Of a stretch of 64,000 bases of DNA, positions 29,050 through 41,324 are shown in pieces. The notes under the pieces were generated by a model. That model was not told where the DNA came from. It saw only the letters and a list, made by a program, of their open reading frames with translations, and made no database searches. The first letter of the stretch is position 1, and every line of letters starts with the position of its first letter. This stretch comes from Noviherbaspirillum aridicola (GTDB lineage: Bacteria; Pseudomonadota; Gammaproteobacteria; Burkholderiales; Burkholderiaceae_D), in the NCBI RefSeq assembly GCF_019656455.1, contig NZ_BPMK01000002.1, positions 301,492 to 365,491 of the forward strand. Reading direction: 5' to 3'. Made by a program: the position numbers and the translations under genes.

Positions 29050-30072
29050 ATGGCGCTACCCATCCAAACCGGCTACCCGCTGCGGCAGCTCAATACCTTC
29101 GGCATCGACGCGCGCGCCGCTGCCTATCTGCAGGTGACGAACGAGAACATGCTCGCCGAAGCGCGGCGCGACCCCGCGCTCGCTGCGATGCCTCGACTGG
29201 TGCTCGGCGGCGGCAGCAATCTGCTGTTCACCCGGGACTTCGACGGCCTGGTGCTGCACATGGCGACGTCGGGGATCGACATCGTCGGCGAGGATGAGGC
29301 AAGCGTGTTCGTCCGCGCCGCCGCCGGCGAGAACTGGCATCGTTTCGTGCTGCACACCGTCGCCCGCGGCCTGCCCGGCCTGGAAAACCTGTCGCTGATT
29401 CCCGGCAGCGTCGGCGCCGCCCCGATCCAGAACATCGGTGCCTACGGCGCTGAGCTGAAAGACTGCTTTCATGCGCTGCGCGCATTCGACTTCGACAGCG
29501 GCAAGATCCTCGAGCTCGGCCGCGCCGCCTGCCGCTTCGGCTACCGCGACAGCATCTTCAAGCACGAGCTCGCCCGGCGCGCGGTCATTCTCGATGTCAC
29601 CTTCGCGCTGCCGAAACAATGGCAGCCGAACCTGCGCTACGCCGAGCTCGCCCAGGAACTCGCGGCGCGGGGCAAGACCGCGCCCGGCGCGGCGGACATC
29701 AGCGACGCAGTGGTCGCGATCCGCAGCCGCAAGCTGCCCGACCCGGCGTCCATCGGCAACGCCGGCAGCTTCTTCAAGAATCCGGTGGTGTCGCGCGAGA
29801 CCTGCGATGCGCTGCTGGCGCGCTTTCCCGGCATGGTCAGCTACGCACAGCCCGACGGCAGCTGCAAGCTGGCGGCAGGATGGCTGATCGATCAGTGCGG
29901 ATGGAAGGGGCGGAGTATCGGCCCGGCCGGGGTCTACGAAAAACAGGCCCTGGTGCTGGTCAATCGGGGCGGCGCGAGCGGCCGCGACATCGCCGAGCTG
30001 GCCCGGGCCGTTCAGGCCGACGTGATGCAGCGTTTCGGCGTCATGCTGGAGCCGGAGCCGGTGTTCGTCTAG
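29050..30072 (+). CDS. murB: UDP-N-acetylenolpyruvoylglucosamine reductase (type I)
   Basis: Reduces UDP-N-acetylglucosamine enolpyruvate to UDP-N-acetylmuramate with FAD and NADPH, an early cytoplasmic step of peptidoglycan synthesis. The 340-residue protein has the FAD-binding blocks LGGGSNLLF and [17 protein letters not shown], the YRDSIFK arginine region, the proton-donor serine in [10 protein letters not shown] and the C-terminal Glu in EPEPVFV. The extra loop before YRDSIFK is that of type I (E. coli-like) MurB. The ATG at 29050 gives the expected N terminus; a GTG at 29023 would place the -10 element inside the gene. No Shine-Dalgarno is seen. Confidence 0.95.
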   Translation: MALPIQTGYPLRQLNTFGIDARAAAYLQVTNENMLAEARRDPALAAMPRLVLGGGSNLLFTRDFDGLVLHMATSGIDIVGEDEASVFVRAAAGENWHRFVLHTVARGLPGLENLSLIPGSVGAAPIQNIGAYGAELKDCFHALRAFDFDSGKILELGRAACRFGYRDSIFKHELARRAVILDVTFALPKQWQPNLRYAELAQELAARGKTAPGAADISDAVVAIRSRKLPDPASIGNAGSFFKNPVVSRETCDALLARFPGMVSYAQPDGSCKLAAGWLIDQCGWKGRSIGPAGVYEKQALVLVNRGGASGRDIAELARAVQADVMQRFGVMLEPEPVFV

Positions 30073-30088
30073 GCCGGGACACGCGCAA

Positions 30089-30106
30089 CCGCCGTCGCAA
30101 CGGCGG
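30089..30106. terminator. Hairpin between convergent murB and ppnP
   Basis: A 7-bp stem (CCGCCGT and ACGGCGG around CGCA) lies 17 bases after the murB stop. There is no T tract, so it is at best a Rho-assisted or 3'-protecting structure shared by the converging transcripts. Confidence 0.4.
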
Positions 30107-30154
30107 CCGCGCGGAGATCGGGAAGGCGCGGACGCGCTTTCCCCTGACGGTCAA

Positions 30155-30475
30155 TCAAGCGGCCACGAAGTGGCAGACGTAGTCCAGCGTTTCCAGCGTC
30201 TCGATATCGAAGCTGGAATTGCCCGGCACCTTGAAGCTCTGGCCGCCCTCATAGGTCTTCCATTCCTGCTCGCCATTGAGGCGGATGCGGCACTTGCCCG
30301 CATTGAGCTCCATGACTTCCGGCGCCCCGGTGTTGAAGGTCAGCGAGGAGGGGAAGATGACGCCGATGGTTTTTTTCGTGCCATCGGCGAACAGCACCGT
30401 GTGCGAGACGCACTTGCCGTCGAAGTAGAGGTTGGCCTTCTTGACGACGGAGACGTTGTCGAATTGCGTGGTCAT
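30155..30475 (-). CDS. ppnP: Pyrimidine/purine nucleoside phosphorylase PpnP
   Basis: PpnP (formerly YaiE, DUF1255) is a small cupin-fold enzyme that phosphorolyses several nucleosides to free base and ribose 1-phosphate. The 106-residue protein matches along its whole length: [46 protein letters not shown] and [15 protein letters not shown]. It lies 22 bases after argG on the same strand and probably shares its transcript. Confidence 0.93.
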   Translation of the reverse strand: MTTQFDNVSVVKKANLYFDGKCVSHTVLFADGTKKTIGVIFPSSLTFNTGAPEVMELNAGKCRIRLNGEQEWKTYEGGQSFKVPGNSSFDIETLETLDYVCHFVAA

Positions 30476-30497
30476 GTTGATGTTCCGATCCTGGTCG

Positions 30498-32808
<2,311 letters not shown>

Positions 32809-32817
32809 AAATGAAAA

Positions 32818-32871
32818 CGGCGGCAAGTTGGCGCCTGCCGCCGATGGTTTTTTATAACTTGTTCAATTATA
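32818..32871 (-). promoter_or_regulatory. argF promoter -10 and 5'UTR hairpin
   Basis: On the minus strand a perfect TATAAT (32871-32866) gives a predicted start near 32859 and a leader of about 50 bases; the -35 is weak (CTGTCT-like). The leader contains an 8-bp GC stem (32818-32825 with 32836-32843, 10-base loop with an inner GGCGCC) followed by TTTTCATTT and the argF ATG nine bases after the stem. The layout resembles an intrinsic terminator placed where a ribosome-binding site is expected. On the plus strand the same stem is followed after four bases by TTTTTT. Confidence 0.6.
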
Positions 32872-32956
32872 TGGCTTTTGTACCCGGAAAGACAGCTTCG
32901 GTTAGCGGGCGGTCCCGGGATTTGCGGAATGACAATAATGCGAGGCGCGGCCGCCC

Positions 32957-33433
32957 ATGTCCACCTATCTCCTGCTTAAAACGCTGCATGTGCTGTCTTC
33001 GGTGATCCTTGCCGGCACCGGCTTCGGCTCCTTCTTTTACCTGCTGTGCGCCAATCGCAGCCGCAGCGTGCCGGCGCAGGCGGTGGTGGTGCGCTACGTG
33101 GTGCTGGCCGACTGGATGTTCACCACCCCGGCCGGCTTCATCCAGCCGATCACCGGTTTCATGATGATGGCGATGGCGGGCTGGTCGTGGACCGCGCCCT
33201 GGATCTTCTGGTCGCTGGTGCTGTACGTACTGGCCGGCGCCTGCTGGCTGCCGGTGCTGTGGCTGCAGCTGCAGATGCGCAAGATGGCGGAAAAGGCGAT
33301 GAAGTCGGAGACGGCGCTGCCGGAGGTTTACTGGCGCTACGCCCGGCGCTGGGAGCTGCTCGGCTGGCCGGCCTTCGGTTCGATGGTGGCGATCTACTTC
33401 CTGATGGTCGGCAAGCCGATGTTCGGTCAGTAG
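32957..33433 (+). CDS. DUF2269-family integral membrane protein
   Basis: The 158-residue protein has four hydrophobic segments (about 5-30, 45-72, 80-105 and 135-153), a conserved His in the first ([19 protein letters not shown]) and a Trp-rich third segment. This pattern fits DUF2269, predicted membrane proteins related in topology to heme- or copper-handling CopD-like families; their function is not known. It diverges from argF. Its last seven bases overlap the end of rsgA on the opposite strand. Confidence 0.8.
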   Translation: MSTYLLLKTLHVLSSVILAGTGFGSFFYLLCANRSRSVPAQAVVVRYVVLADWMFTTPAGFIQPITGFMMMAMAGWSWTAPWIFWSLVLYVLAGACWLPVLWLQLQMRKMAEKAMKSETALPEVYWRYARRWELLGWPAFGSMVAIYFLMVGKPMFGQ

Positions 33434-34326
33434 CCGAGCGTCTGCGCGGACTCGTGCACCAGCTGGCGGTACAGGTCGTGGCGCATCGCTGCGATCCGGC
33501 CGGACTCCACCGCGGACAGCACGCCGCATCCCGGTTCGTTCAGGTGATGGCAGTTGTAGAAGCGGCACTGGCCGAGATGCGGCCCGAACTCCCGGAACGC
33601 GCGCTCCAGCATGCCTTCGGTCAGGTGATGCAGGCCGAATTCCTGGAAACCCGGGGAGTCGATGATCGCAGTGTCGTCGCCGACCTGGTACAGGCGGGTG
33701 AAGGTGGTGGTGTGCTTGCCCGAGTCGAGCGCGGCCGAGATCTCGCGGGTGGCGATGTCCGCATCCGGCACCAGCAGGTTGATCAGCGACGACTTGCCCA
33801 TGCCCGACTGCCCGATCAGGATCGTCGACTGCCCCTGCAGCAGGGGCATGAGCCGGGCGCAGGTCGCCTCGGGAGACGTCCTGGCCGACACCTCATGCAC
33901 CGGATAGCCTAGCCCGGCATAGAGGGCCAGCCTTTCCCGCGCCTTCGGCAGCAGGTCCGCGACATCGGTCTTGTTGAGCACGAGATGGGCGGCGATGCCG
34001 CCGGCTTCGGCTGCCACCAGCGCGCGCGATACGAGGTCGTCCGAGAACGACGGCTCGGTCGCGACCACGATGAACAACTGCGTCAGGTTCGCCGCAAGCA
34101 GCTTGGACTTGTACTGGTCGGAGCGGTAGAGCAGGGTGCGCCGCTCGCCGATCTTCTCGATCACGCCCTGGTCCGCGGAGGTGCGCTTGAAGTCGACGAT
34201 GTCGCCTACCGCCACGTCGCTCTTCTTGCCGCGGGTGACGCAATGCAGCTTCTCACCGCCGGTCTCGACGAGGTAGTGCCTGCCGTGCGCCGCTATGACG
34301 GTGCCGTGTTCCCGTTGCACCGTCAC
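33427..34326 (-). CDS. rsgA: Ribosome small-subunit-dependent GTPase RsgA
   Basis: Circularly permuted GTPase that checks late 30S assembly and helps release RbfA. In the 299-residue protein, G4 (NKTD, 118-121) comes before G1 (GQSGMGKSS, 172-180), as expected for the permuted fold. There is an N-terminal OB domain (~1-70) and a C-terminal zinc motif ([16 protein letters not shown]). The start overlaps the phhB stop by four bases, implying coupling. The 3' end overlaps the convergent DUF2269 gene by seven bases. Confidence 0.96.
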   Translation of the reverse strand: MTVQREHGTVIAAHGRHYLVETGGEKLHCVTRGKKSDVAVGDIVDFKRTSADQGVIEKIGERRTLLYRSDQYKSKLLAANLTQLFIVVATEPSFSDDLVSRALVAAEAGGIAAHLVLNKTDVADLLPKARERLALYAGLGYPVHEVSARTSPEATCARLMPLLQGQSTILIGQSGMGKSSLINLLVPDADIATREISAALDSGKHTTTFTRLYQVGDDTAIIDSPGFQEFGLHHLTEGMLERAFREFGPHLGQCRFYNCHHLNEPGCGVLSAVESGRIAAMRHDLYRQLVHESAQTLGY

Positions 34327-34673
34327 TGCGCCTTCTGCCGGTAGACGGCATCGACCTTGGCGGCGAGGATGAAGTCGTTTTCCGATATGCCGCCGCGGCC
34401 GCCATTGACCGAATGGGTATCGAACTTCACCACGCAGCGGTTGTAGGTGACGGTCAGTTCAGGGTGATGGTCGTCGGCGTGCACCGGCCAGGCGATCGCG
34501 TTGACGAAGGCCAGGGTCTCGTAATAGTTGGCGAAGCCGAAGGTCTTGGTCAGCTTGCCCTCTTGCAGCGACCAGCCGTCGACGGCGGCGAGGTACGCCT
34601 TGATCTCGGACTCGTCGAGGCCGGTTTCCAGGTGCCGGCCCTTCCTTGCGAGCAGTTCTTCGTTGGTAATCAT
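34323..34673 (-). CDS. phhB: 4a-hydroxytetrahydrobiopterin dehydratase (PCD/DCoH family)
   Basis: Dehydrates 4a-hydroxytetrahydrobiopterin so that the cofactor of aromatic amino-acid hydroxylases can be recycled; in bacteria without such hydroxylases it may serve other pterins. The 116-residue protein has the family motif around [18 protein letters not shown] followed by the H of FDTHSVNGG and the late Asp of [11 protein letters not shown]. No phenylalanine hydroxylase gene is in the window. It lies between the Ste24 protease (11 bases) and rsgA (4-base overlap) in one unit. Confidence 0.92.
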   Translation of the reverse strand: MITNEELLARKGRHLETGLDESEIKAYLAAVDGWSLQEGKLTKTFGFANYYETLAFVNAIAWPVHADDHHPELTVTYNRCVVKFDTHSVNGGRGGISENDFILAAKVDAVYRQKAQ

Positions 34674-34684
34674 CTTGTCTCCCT

Positions 34685-35944
34685 TTACCGGCCGGCCAGC
34701 AGGTGCTGGATGCGCACGCTGGCCGGCGGGTGCGAATCATAGAATGCGGAATGCAGCGGGTCCGGCGTCAGCGTCGAGGCATTGTCTTCGTAGAGCTTGA
34801 CCAGGGCCGAGACCAGGTCCTGCGGATCGGTGTGGCGCGCGGCGAAGGCATCCGCCTCGAACTCATGCTTGCGCGAAGTGATCGAAGCCAGCGGCGACAG
34901 CACGAAGGTGAATACCGGCAGCGCCAGCATGAACAGGATCAGCGCCATCGCGTCATTATCGCCGAGCAGCATGGGATTGACGCCGAGGCCGGTGTAGAAC
35001 CACACCTGTTCTTTCAGGTAGCCGAGCAGCGCCAGGAAGCCGAGCGACAGCGCGAACATCACCACGATGCGCTTGAGCACATGCCTGAGCTTGAAGTGGC
35101 CGAGTTCATGGGCGAGCACCGCTTCGATCTCCCGAGGGCCGAGCCGGGCCAGCAGGGTGTCGAAAAAGACGATGCGCTTGGCCGCGCCGAAGCCGGAGAA
35201 ATAGGCATTGCCATGGGCGCTGCGCCGGGAGCCGTCCATCACGAACAGGCCCTTGGAGGCAAAGCCGACGCGCTGCATCAGGCCCTCGATCCGGGAACGC
35301 AGGCCGTCATCCTGCAGCGGCGTGAACTTGTTGAACAGCGGCGCGATGACGGTGGGGTAGAGCACCAGCATCAGCAGCTGGAAGCCGGTCCACACCAGCC
35401 ACGCGTAGAACCACCAGAGCGCCCCGGCCTTGTCCATCAGCGTCAGCGTCACCCACACCAGCGGCAGTCCGATCACGGCGGCGACGACGGCGTTCTTCAT
35501 CAGGTCGCTGACGAACAGGCCGATACTCATCTTGTTGAAGCCGAAGCGCGCCTCCAGCACGAACTGCCGGTAGTACTCGAAGGGCAGATCCAGCAGTCCG
35601 CTGATGATCGCGAACGCCGCGATCAGCCCGATCTGGTAGGTCATGCCGCCACCGGTGAGCTGGAAGACGGCGTTCGACAGCCATTGCAGCCCGCCGAGCA
35701 GCGTGAAGCCGATCAGCACCGCGGCGTTGAACAGCAGCGAGAACAGGCCGAACTGCGTGCGCGCCACCGTGTAATCGGCGGCTTTCTGGTGCGCACCCAG
35801 TGGGATCTTTTCGGCAAATTCCGCCGGCACCGCGCCGCGATGCGCGAGCACATGGCGGATGTGGCGCGAGCCCAGCCAGAAGCGCAGCGCCAGCGTGGCA
35901 ACGAGGAAGCTGACAAAGAGCGCCGAAAACGTAATGGAAGACAT
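34685..35944 (-). CDS. M48 Ste24-type (CAAX prenyl protease-like) membrane endopeptidase
   Basis: The 419-residue protein is a multi-pass inner-membrane zinc protease with intact M48 motifs: HELGH ([13 protein letters not shown]) and the downstream EFEAD of the third ligand ([13 protein letters not shown]). The N-terminal CAAX-protease-1 region (~25-200) contains several membrane segments. Bacteria lack CAAX prenylation, so the substrates here are unknown; membrane-protein quality control is the usual guess. It serves as a useful contrast to the M48-like lipoprotein at 3.5 kb, whose zinc ligands are changed. It diverges from orn. Confidence 0.93.
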   Translation of the reverse strand: MSSITFSALFVSFLVATLALRFWLGSRHIRHVLAHRGAVPAEFAEKIPLGAHQKAADYTVARTQFGLFSLLFNAAVLIGFTLLGGLQWLSNAVFQLTGGGMTYQIGLIAAFAIISGLLDLPFEYYRQFVLEARFGFNKMSIGLFVSDLMKNAVVAAVIGLPLVWVTLTLMDKAGALWWFYAWLVWTGFQLLMLVLYPTVIAPLFNKFTPLQDDGLRSRIEGLMQRVGFASKGLFVMDGSRRSAHGNAYFSGFGAAKRIVFFDTLLARLGPREIEAVLAHELGHFKLRHVLKRIVVMFALSLGFLALLGYLKEQVWFYTGLGVNPMLLGDNDAMALILFMLALPVFTFVLSPLASITSRKHEFEADAFAARHTDPQDLVSALVKLYEDNASTLTPDPLHSAFYDSHPPASVRIQHLLAGR

Positions 35945-35985
35945 GCTGTGCTGTGAGAAAATGGCGGATTCCGAAGGAACAAATT

Positions 35986-36573
35986 ATGTCACAAGCGACT
36001 GAAACCAATATTGCCCCGACCAAGCCGGTCCGCCCGAATGAATTCAACCTTGTCTGGCTCGACATGGAAATGACCGGCCTGGACCCGGACAACGACCGCA
36101 TCATCGAAGTAGCGGTGGTCGTCACCGATTCCGAGCTGAACGTCATCGCCGAAGGTCCGGTGTTTGCAATTCATCAACCGGACGAGGTGCTGGACCGCAT
36201 GGATGCCTGGAACAAGGGCACCCACGGCCGCTCCGGCCTGATCGACCGCGTCAAGGCGTCGACTGTCACCGAGGCCCAGGCCGAGACCGAGCTGATTGCC
36301 TTCCTCAGGCAGTATGTCCCGGCCGGCAAGTCGCCGATGTGCGGCAACAGCATTTGCCAGGACCGCCGCTTCATGGCGCGGGGCATGCCCAAACTCGAAG
36401 CCTTTTTCCATTACCGCAACCTGGACGTGTCCACGCTCAAGGAGCTGTGCAAGCGCTGGAAGCCGGAAATCGCCAGCGGCTTCAAGAAGGCGCAGAAGCA
36501 CACCGCCCTGGCCGACATCGTGGAGTCGATCGAAGAACTGCGCTACTACCGCGAGCACTTCATCAAGCTCTGA
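35986..36573 (+). CDS. orn: Oligoribonuclease
   Basis: DEDDh 3'-5' exonuclease that degrades two-residue RNAs, including pGpG from cyclic-di-GMP turnover. The 195-residue protein has Asp26 and Glu28 ([12 protein letters not shown]), the second Asp in [12 protein letters not shown] and the [11 protein letters not shown] motif with catalytic His and last Asp. A GAAGGA Shine-Dalgarno precedes the ATG at 35986; the in-frame ATG at 35953 lacks one. The N-terminal tail of ~20 residues is slightly longer than in E. coli. Confidence 0.96.
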   Translation: MSQATETNIAPTKPVRPNEFNLVWLDMEMTGLDPDNDRIIEVAVVVTDSELNVIAEGPVFAIHQPDEVLDRMDAWNKGTHGRSGLIDRVKASTVTEAQAETELIAFLRQYVPAGKSPMCGNSICQDRRFMARGMPKLEAFFHYRNLDVSTLKELCKRWKPEIASGFKKAQKHTALADIVESIEELRYYREHFIKL

Positions 36574-36666
36574 CCGTTCCGGCGCGAAGATATTCCCCGT
36601 TCGGCCCGCGGCGCCCCCTCGGCGTCACGAGCCGGTAGAATTCCGTCCTTTTTCCTTAGGCGCACC

Positions 36667-38334
<1,668 letters not shown>

Positions 38335-38432
38335 GCGACCGGAGGTCCGGAATTCGCTTGCGGCAAGATGTCGGGAGTAGCCGCTTTTTTAGCGGCAAAA
38401 GATAGATGGATCGCGGGAGTTCTGTCGGCAGT

Positions 38433-38473
38433 TTGAGCCGGGTCAAGGGCGCGGGGAAGCTCCGTCCTATACT
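38433..38473 (+). promoter_or_regulatory. Candidate FNR/ANR-type class II promoter
   Basis: TTGAGCCGGGTCAA (38433-38446) matches the FNR/ANR pattern TTGAT-N4-ATCAA with one change in each arm. A TATACT -10 element lies at 38468-38473. The predicted transcription start (~38480) puts the centre of the box at about -41, the standard class II activator position. The target would be the hemerythrin-like gene at 38572 and perhaps the TAXI gene after it. Confidence 0.6.
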
Positions 38474-38571
38474 CGGCGGACTGCATTTTTCCCTTGAGCC
38501 CCACCAAGCCGCCGCCAATGGGAACGGCGAGCGGGGACTCCCCGCATCCGTCTTTCTACATGTGAACGCCC

Positions 38572-39141
38572 ATGCTGACTTCCACTTATTCCCTCGTCGC
38601 GATCACGGCCGAACAAGAACGCTCGCGCGGCATGCTGGCCCGGCTGCGCCAGCATTTCCAGAACGCCTGGAAAGGCGTCGTGCAGGCCGACTTCGGCATC
38701 CTCGAGAACGCCTGCCAGCGGCTCATGCAGTTCGATAATTTCTTCCGTTGCCGCAAGATCGACACCTATCTGGTACCGGTGATGCGGATGATGGGGCGCG
38801 AGGCGCAGTCCATCGTCAGCGAACTCGAATCCCTTGCCGCCCGGGCTGCGGGCATGCTCGATCGCATCCGCCAGCAGCTACGCAGCGCCGACACACGCGC
38901 CGCGCCGGACGCCATGCGGGATCTCGTCAGCGGATACTGCGACACCGTGTCCCTCCGGCTCGACCGCGAGGAGCACGAACTGCTGCCCCTGTCGCGGCGC
39001 CTGCTCTCGGTCGAGGACTGGTTTTCGATCGCTGCGCGCATGCTGGCCGACGACGGCGGGCGGCGCGGCCGCGCGCCGCGCGCCATCATCCTGCCGCGCG
39101 GGGTGAGCCCCGCCGCGCAGCGCGCACTCGGCACGCGCTGA
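38572..39141 (+). CDS. Hemerythrin-like (HHE fold) protein lacking most iron ligands
   Basis: The 189-residue, all-alpha protein has no signal peptide or membrane segment. The block LDREEHELLPLSRRLLSVEDW (split between 131 and 151) resembles the last helix pair of hemerythrin HHE proteins, and TYLVPVMRMMGREAQSIVSELE resembles the middle pair. However, only one His stands at an expected ligand position, the others being Arg, Gln or Asp, so a di-iron centre looks unlikely. The last ~30 residues are basic and disordered-looking. No Shine-Dalgarno is evident, and a second ATG at 38632 is possible. An FNR-like promoter lies upstream. It could also simply be a helical-bundle protein of other ancestry. 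Confidence 0.55.
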   Translation: MLTSTYSLVAITAEQERSRGMLARLRQHFQNAWKGVVQADFGILENACQRLMQFDNFFRCRKIDTYLVPVMRMMGREAQSIVSELESLAARAAGMLDRIRQQLRSADTRAAPDAMRDLVSGYCDTVSLRLDREEHELLPLSRRLLSVEDWFSIAARMLADDGGRRGRAPRAIILPRGVSPAAQRALGTR

Positions 39142-39219
39142 CAGCCCTGCTGCCGGCGGCGCTTGCAGTCCGGCAGCTTTCTTGGCATCGTGTCGCCCTT
39201 GGTTTCATCCGGGGCACAC

Positions 39220-40590
39220 ATGCCGAAGATCCTTCCCCTGCACCGCATCACCCGCTTTACCCGCTTCACCCGGTTCTCGCTGCGCGACTTCATCGTCGCC
39301 GCCGGTCCCGCTGCGCTCGCCGTGCTCGTGACAGGCCTGCTGGCCTACTGGCTGGTCGATCCCGCGCCGCCGAAAAAGATCGTGATGGCGACCGGCCAGG
39401 AGAACAGCGCCTACGAGGCCCTCGGAAGACGGTATGCCGAGGCGTTGCGCCAGTACGATGTCGAACTGGAACTGCGGCCGACGCTCGGCTCGCGCGAGAA
39501 TCTCGAGCGCTTGCGCCAACCGGATTCCGGGGTCGACGTGGGCTTCGTGCAGAGCGGGTCGACCGCCCAGGAAGATGCGCAGCGCAACGGCCTGGTGTCG
39601 TTGGGCAGCTTGTTTACCGAGCCGGTCTGGCTGTTCACCCGCAAGGACGTGACCCGGCTGTCGCAGCTCAAGGGCATGCGCATCAATGTGGGACCGGAGG
39701 GTACGGGACTGCCCGGACTGTTCCGGACCATCCTGTCCGTCAACGGCGTCGAACCGGATTCGCTGCGGCTGCGCGACATGCAGAACACCCCGGCCACCGT
39801 GGCGCTGCTCGAGGGCCGCATCGACGGGCTGGTCTTCAGTTCCTCGCCGGACGCGCCGCTGATTCAGATGCTGCTGCAGACACCCGGCATCAGGCTGTTC
39901 GACTTCGCGCAGGCACAGGCCTACACCCGCCGTTTTCCTTTCCTGACCCATGTCACCCTGCCGCGCGGCATAGTCGACCTCGGTCGCGACATTCCCTCGC
40001 GGGATTTCCAGCTCATCGCGCCGACCGCCACCCTGGTCGCGCACGAGTCGCTGCATCCCGCGCTGGTCGATCTGCTGGTGCAGACCGCCGCCTCGGTGCA
40101 CGGCGGCGCGGGCTGGTTCCAGAAGCAGGGGGAGTTTCCGACGGCGAGCTACAGCGAGATTCCGGTGGCGGAAGCGGCGGTGCGCTTCTATCAGGGAGAC
40201 AAGCCCTTCCTGCAACGCTATCTGCCGTTCTGGCTTGCCAACTTCCTGCAGCGGATGTGGGTCGTCGTCGTCGCGCTCGGCGCGCTCATCATTCCTCTGT
40301 CCCGCATCATCCCGCCGCTCTATGTATGGAAGGTCCGTTCGCGGGTCTATCGCTGGTACGGCCAGCTGCGCGAGGTGGAGCAGGCGGTCGACGAGGCGCA
40401 GGCCACCGACCGCGCGGAGGTCTACGGCCGGCAATTGCAGCGGCTGAACGAGATCGAGGAGCGGGTCAACCGCATCTCGATCCCGCTGTCATTCGCCGAC
40501 GAGCTGTACGGCCTGCGCAGTCACATCAACTTCGTGCGGCGCAGGCTGCTTGCGCTGATGCCCCAGGCCGGGCGGGCGGCGCAGCAGTGA
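39220..40590 (+). CDS. Membrane-anchored TAXI-family TRAP solute-binding protein
   Basis: The 456-residue protein has an N-terminal membrane anchor (~24-45) after a basic tail with the repeat TRFTRFTRF. Then follows a periplasmic TAXI-type binding domain (~52-330: IVMATGQENSAYEALGRRYAE, VGFVQSG, LKGMRINVGPEGTG), a second membrane segment (~340-365) and a ~90-residue cytoplasmic coiled-coil-like tail (REVEQAVDEAQ... RLNEIEERVNRIS). Ordinary TAXI proteins are free periplasmic receptors of a TRAP permease. Here no permease gene is near, and the protein is anchored at both ends, which suggests a sensory or scaffold use of the fold. The ATG at 39220 follows a GGGG-rich stretch; an in-frame ATG-like start at 39163 would add 19 residues. 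Confidence 0.8.
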   Translation: MPKILPLHRITRFTRFTRFSLRDFIVAAGPAALAVLVTGLLAYWLVDPAPPKKIVMATGQENSAYEALGRRYAEALRQYDVELELRPTLGSRENLERLRQPDSGVDVGFVQSGSTAQEDAQRNGLVSLGSLFTEPVWLFTRKDVTRLSQLKGMRINVGPEGTGLPGLFRTILSVNGVEPDSLRLRDMQNTPATVALLEGRIDGLVFSSSPDAPLIQMLLQTPGIRLFDFAQAQAYTRRFPFLTHVTLPRGIVDLGRDIPSRDFQLIAPTATLVAHESLHPALVDLLVQTAASVHGGAGWFQKQGEFPTASYSEIPVAEAAVRFYQGDKPFLQRYLPFWLANFLQRMWVVVVALGALIIPLSRIIPPLYVWKVRSRVYRWYGQLREVEQAVDEAQATDRAEVYGRQLQRLNEIEERVNRISIPLSFADELYGLRSHINFVRRRLLALMPQAGRAAQQ

Positions 40591-40594
40591 GACC

Positions 40595-41047
40595 TCAGGC
40601 GCCGAGCCAGGGCAAGCCGGCGCGGCACCAGCCGCCGACCGTCTTGCGATGGCCCTCGGCATCCTTGTCGCCCTCGAATCCTTCGAGGATGTCGAAGCAG
40701 TTGGCGTAGCCGTTTTCGGTCGCCAGTTTTGCGGCATGGCGCGAACGCACGCCCGAACGGCAGAGAAACAGCAGGACGTCATCCTTGTCCGCCACCTGTG
40801 CGAGCTGCTGCAGGAATTCCGGGTTGGGCGTGCCGCCGGGGTAAAGGCTCCATTGCACCGCCGCGTGCTGGGCATCGGGAATCGCGGGGCGGCCGACCCA
40901 GTCGCGCTCGGCGTTGGTGCGCACATCGACCAGCCGCACGCGCGGGTTGTTCTGCAGCAGGCTGAAGGCCTCGGTCGGGCTCAGCGCGCCGGCATAAGGC
41001 AGTTGCTGTTGCTGGCCGCGCTCACGGGCGGTCGCGAGAATGTCCAT
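40595..41047 (-). CDS. Single-domain rhodanese-like sulfurtransferase
   Basis: The 150-residue protein is a rhodanese domain with the active-site loop CRSGVRS (Cys96), the family DVRTNAERDWVG block and GFEGDKD...W at the end. It has no signal peptide and is probably a cytoplasmic persulfide carrier; the natural donor and acceptor cannot be told. It converges on the TAXI gene with four bases between the stops. Its promoter must lie in the region upstream of glnA. Confidence 0.9.
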   Translation of the reverse strand: MDILATARERGQQQQLPYAGALSPTEAFSLLQNNPRVRLVDVRTNAERDWVGRPAIPDAQHAAVQWSLYPGGTPNPEFLQQLAQVADKDDVLLFLCRSGVRSRHAAKLATENGYANCFDILEGFEGDKDAEGHRKTVGGWCRAGLPWLGA

Positions 41048-41114
41048 CTGCGGCTCCTTGTCCGGGTTGATTGATAGGTCATCATTCTAGCCGGAGCGGA
41101 CGGTCGACGGTCGC

Positions 41115-41131
41115 TGCACGAGGTTGGTGCA
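41115..41131 (+). promoter_or_regulatory. NtrC-binding site 1 upstream of glnA
   Basis: TGCACGAGGTTGGTGCA fits the 17-base NtrC dyad TGCACCA-N3-TGGTGCA with a single change. Its centre lies about 210 bases before the predicted sigma-54 start. The gene-free stretch 41048-41448 holds this site, two more, and the sigma-54 promoter. Confidence 0.8.
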
Positions 41132-41154
41132 AAAACGCGCGCCGCGAAGCGATA

Positions 41155-41171
41155 TGCACGCAAACGGTGCA
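41155..41171 (+). promoter_or_regulatory. NtrC-binding site 2 upstream of glnA
   Basis: TGCACGCAAACGGTGCA is a second NtrC-type dyad (half-sites TGCACGC and CGGTGCA, 3-base spacer). Its centre is exactly 40 bases from that of site 1, about four helical turns, so two NtrC dimers would bind on the same face, as needed for oligomer formation. Confidence 0.8.
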
Positions 41172-41261
41172 GCAGAAGAAAAAGCGCACCAGGAAAGGGC
41201 GTGCCGCTTTGTCATCGCCTGCCGCCAATTTCATTTCAACTGCTCATTATTCCCGCGAAGA

Positions 41262-41282
41262 TGCACGCTTCATCACGGTGCA
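41262..41282 (+). promoter_or_regulatory. Variant NtrC-like site 3 upstream of glnA
   Basis: The same half-sites TGCACGC and CGGTGCA recur, but separated by seven bases rather than three. It lies about 60 bases before the predicted start. With the altered spacing it may be a weak site, a governor-type site, or chance. Confidence 0.4.
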
Positions 41283-41308
41283 GTGGAAGTTGTTTTAACT
41301 CAAATTGG

Positions 41309-41324
41309 TGGCATGGAATCTGCT
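41309..41324 (+). promoter_or_regulatory. Sigma-54 promoter of glnA
   Basis: TGGCATGGAATCTGCT has the invariant GG (41310-41311) and GC (41322-41323) exactly 10 bases apart and matches the consensus TGGCAC-N5-TTGCT closely. The start would be near 41335, giving a leader of ~114 bases to the glnA ATG. NtrC sites upstream make this the nitrogen-regulated promoter. Confidence 0.85.

Noticed and set aside
38371..38400. GCCGCT-T5-AGCGGC hairpin after prfC
   Set aside because: The T run is in the loop and the stem is followed by AAAA rather than T on either strand, so it does not qualify as an intrinsic terminator.
39247..39275. Triple TRF repeat in the TAXI protein N terminus as a possible tandem-repeat element
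   Set aside because: Only three imperfect six-base units; likely a basic stop-transfer tail rather than a functional DNA repeat.
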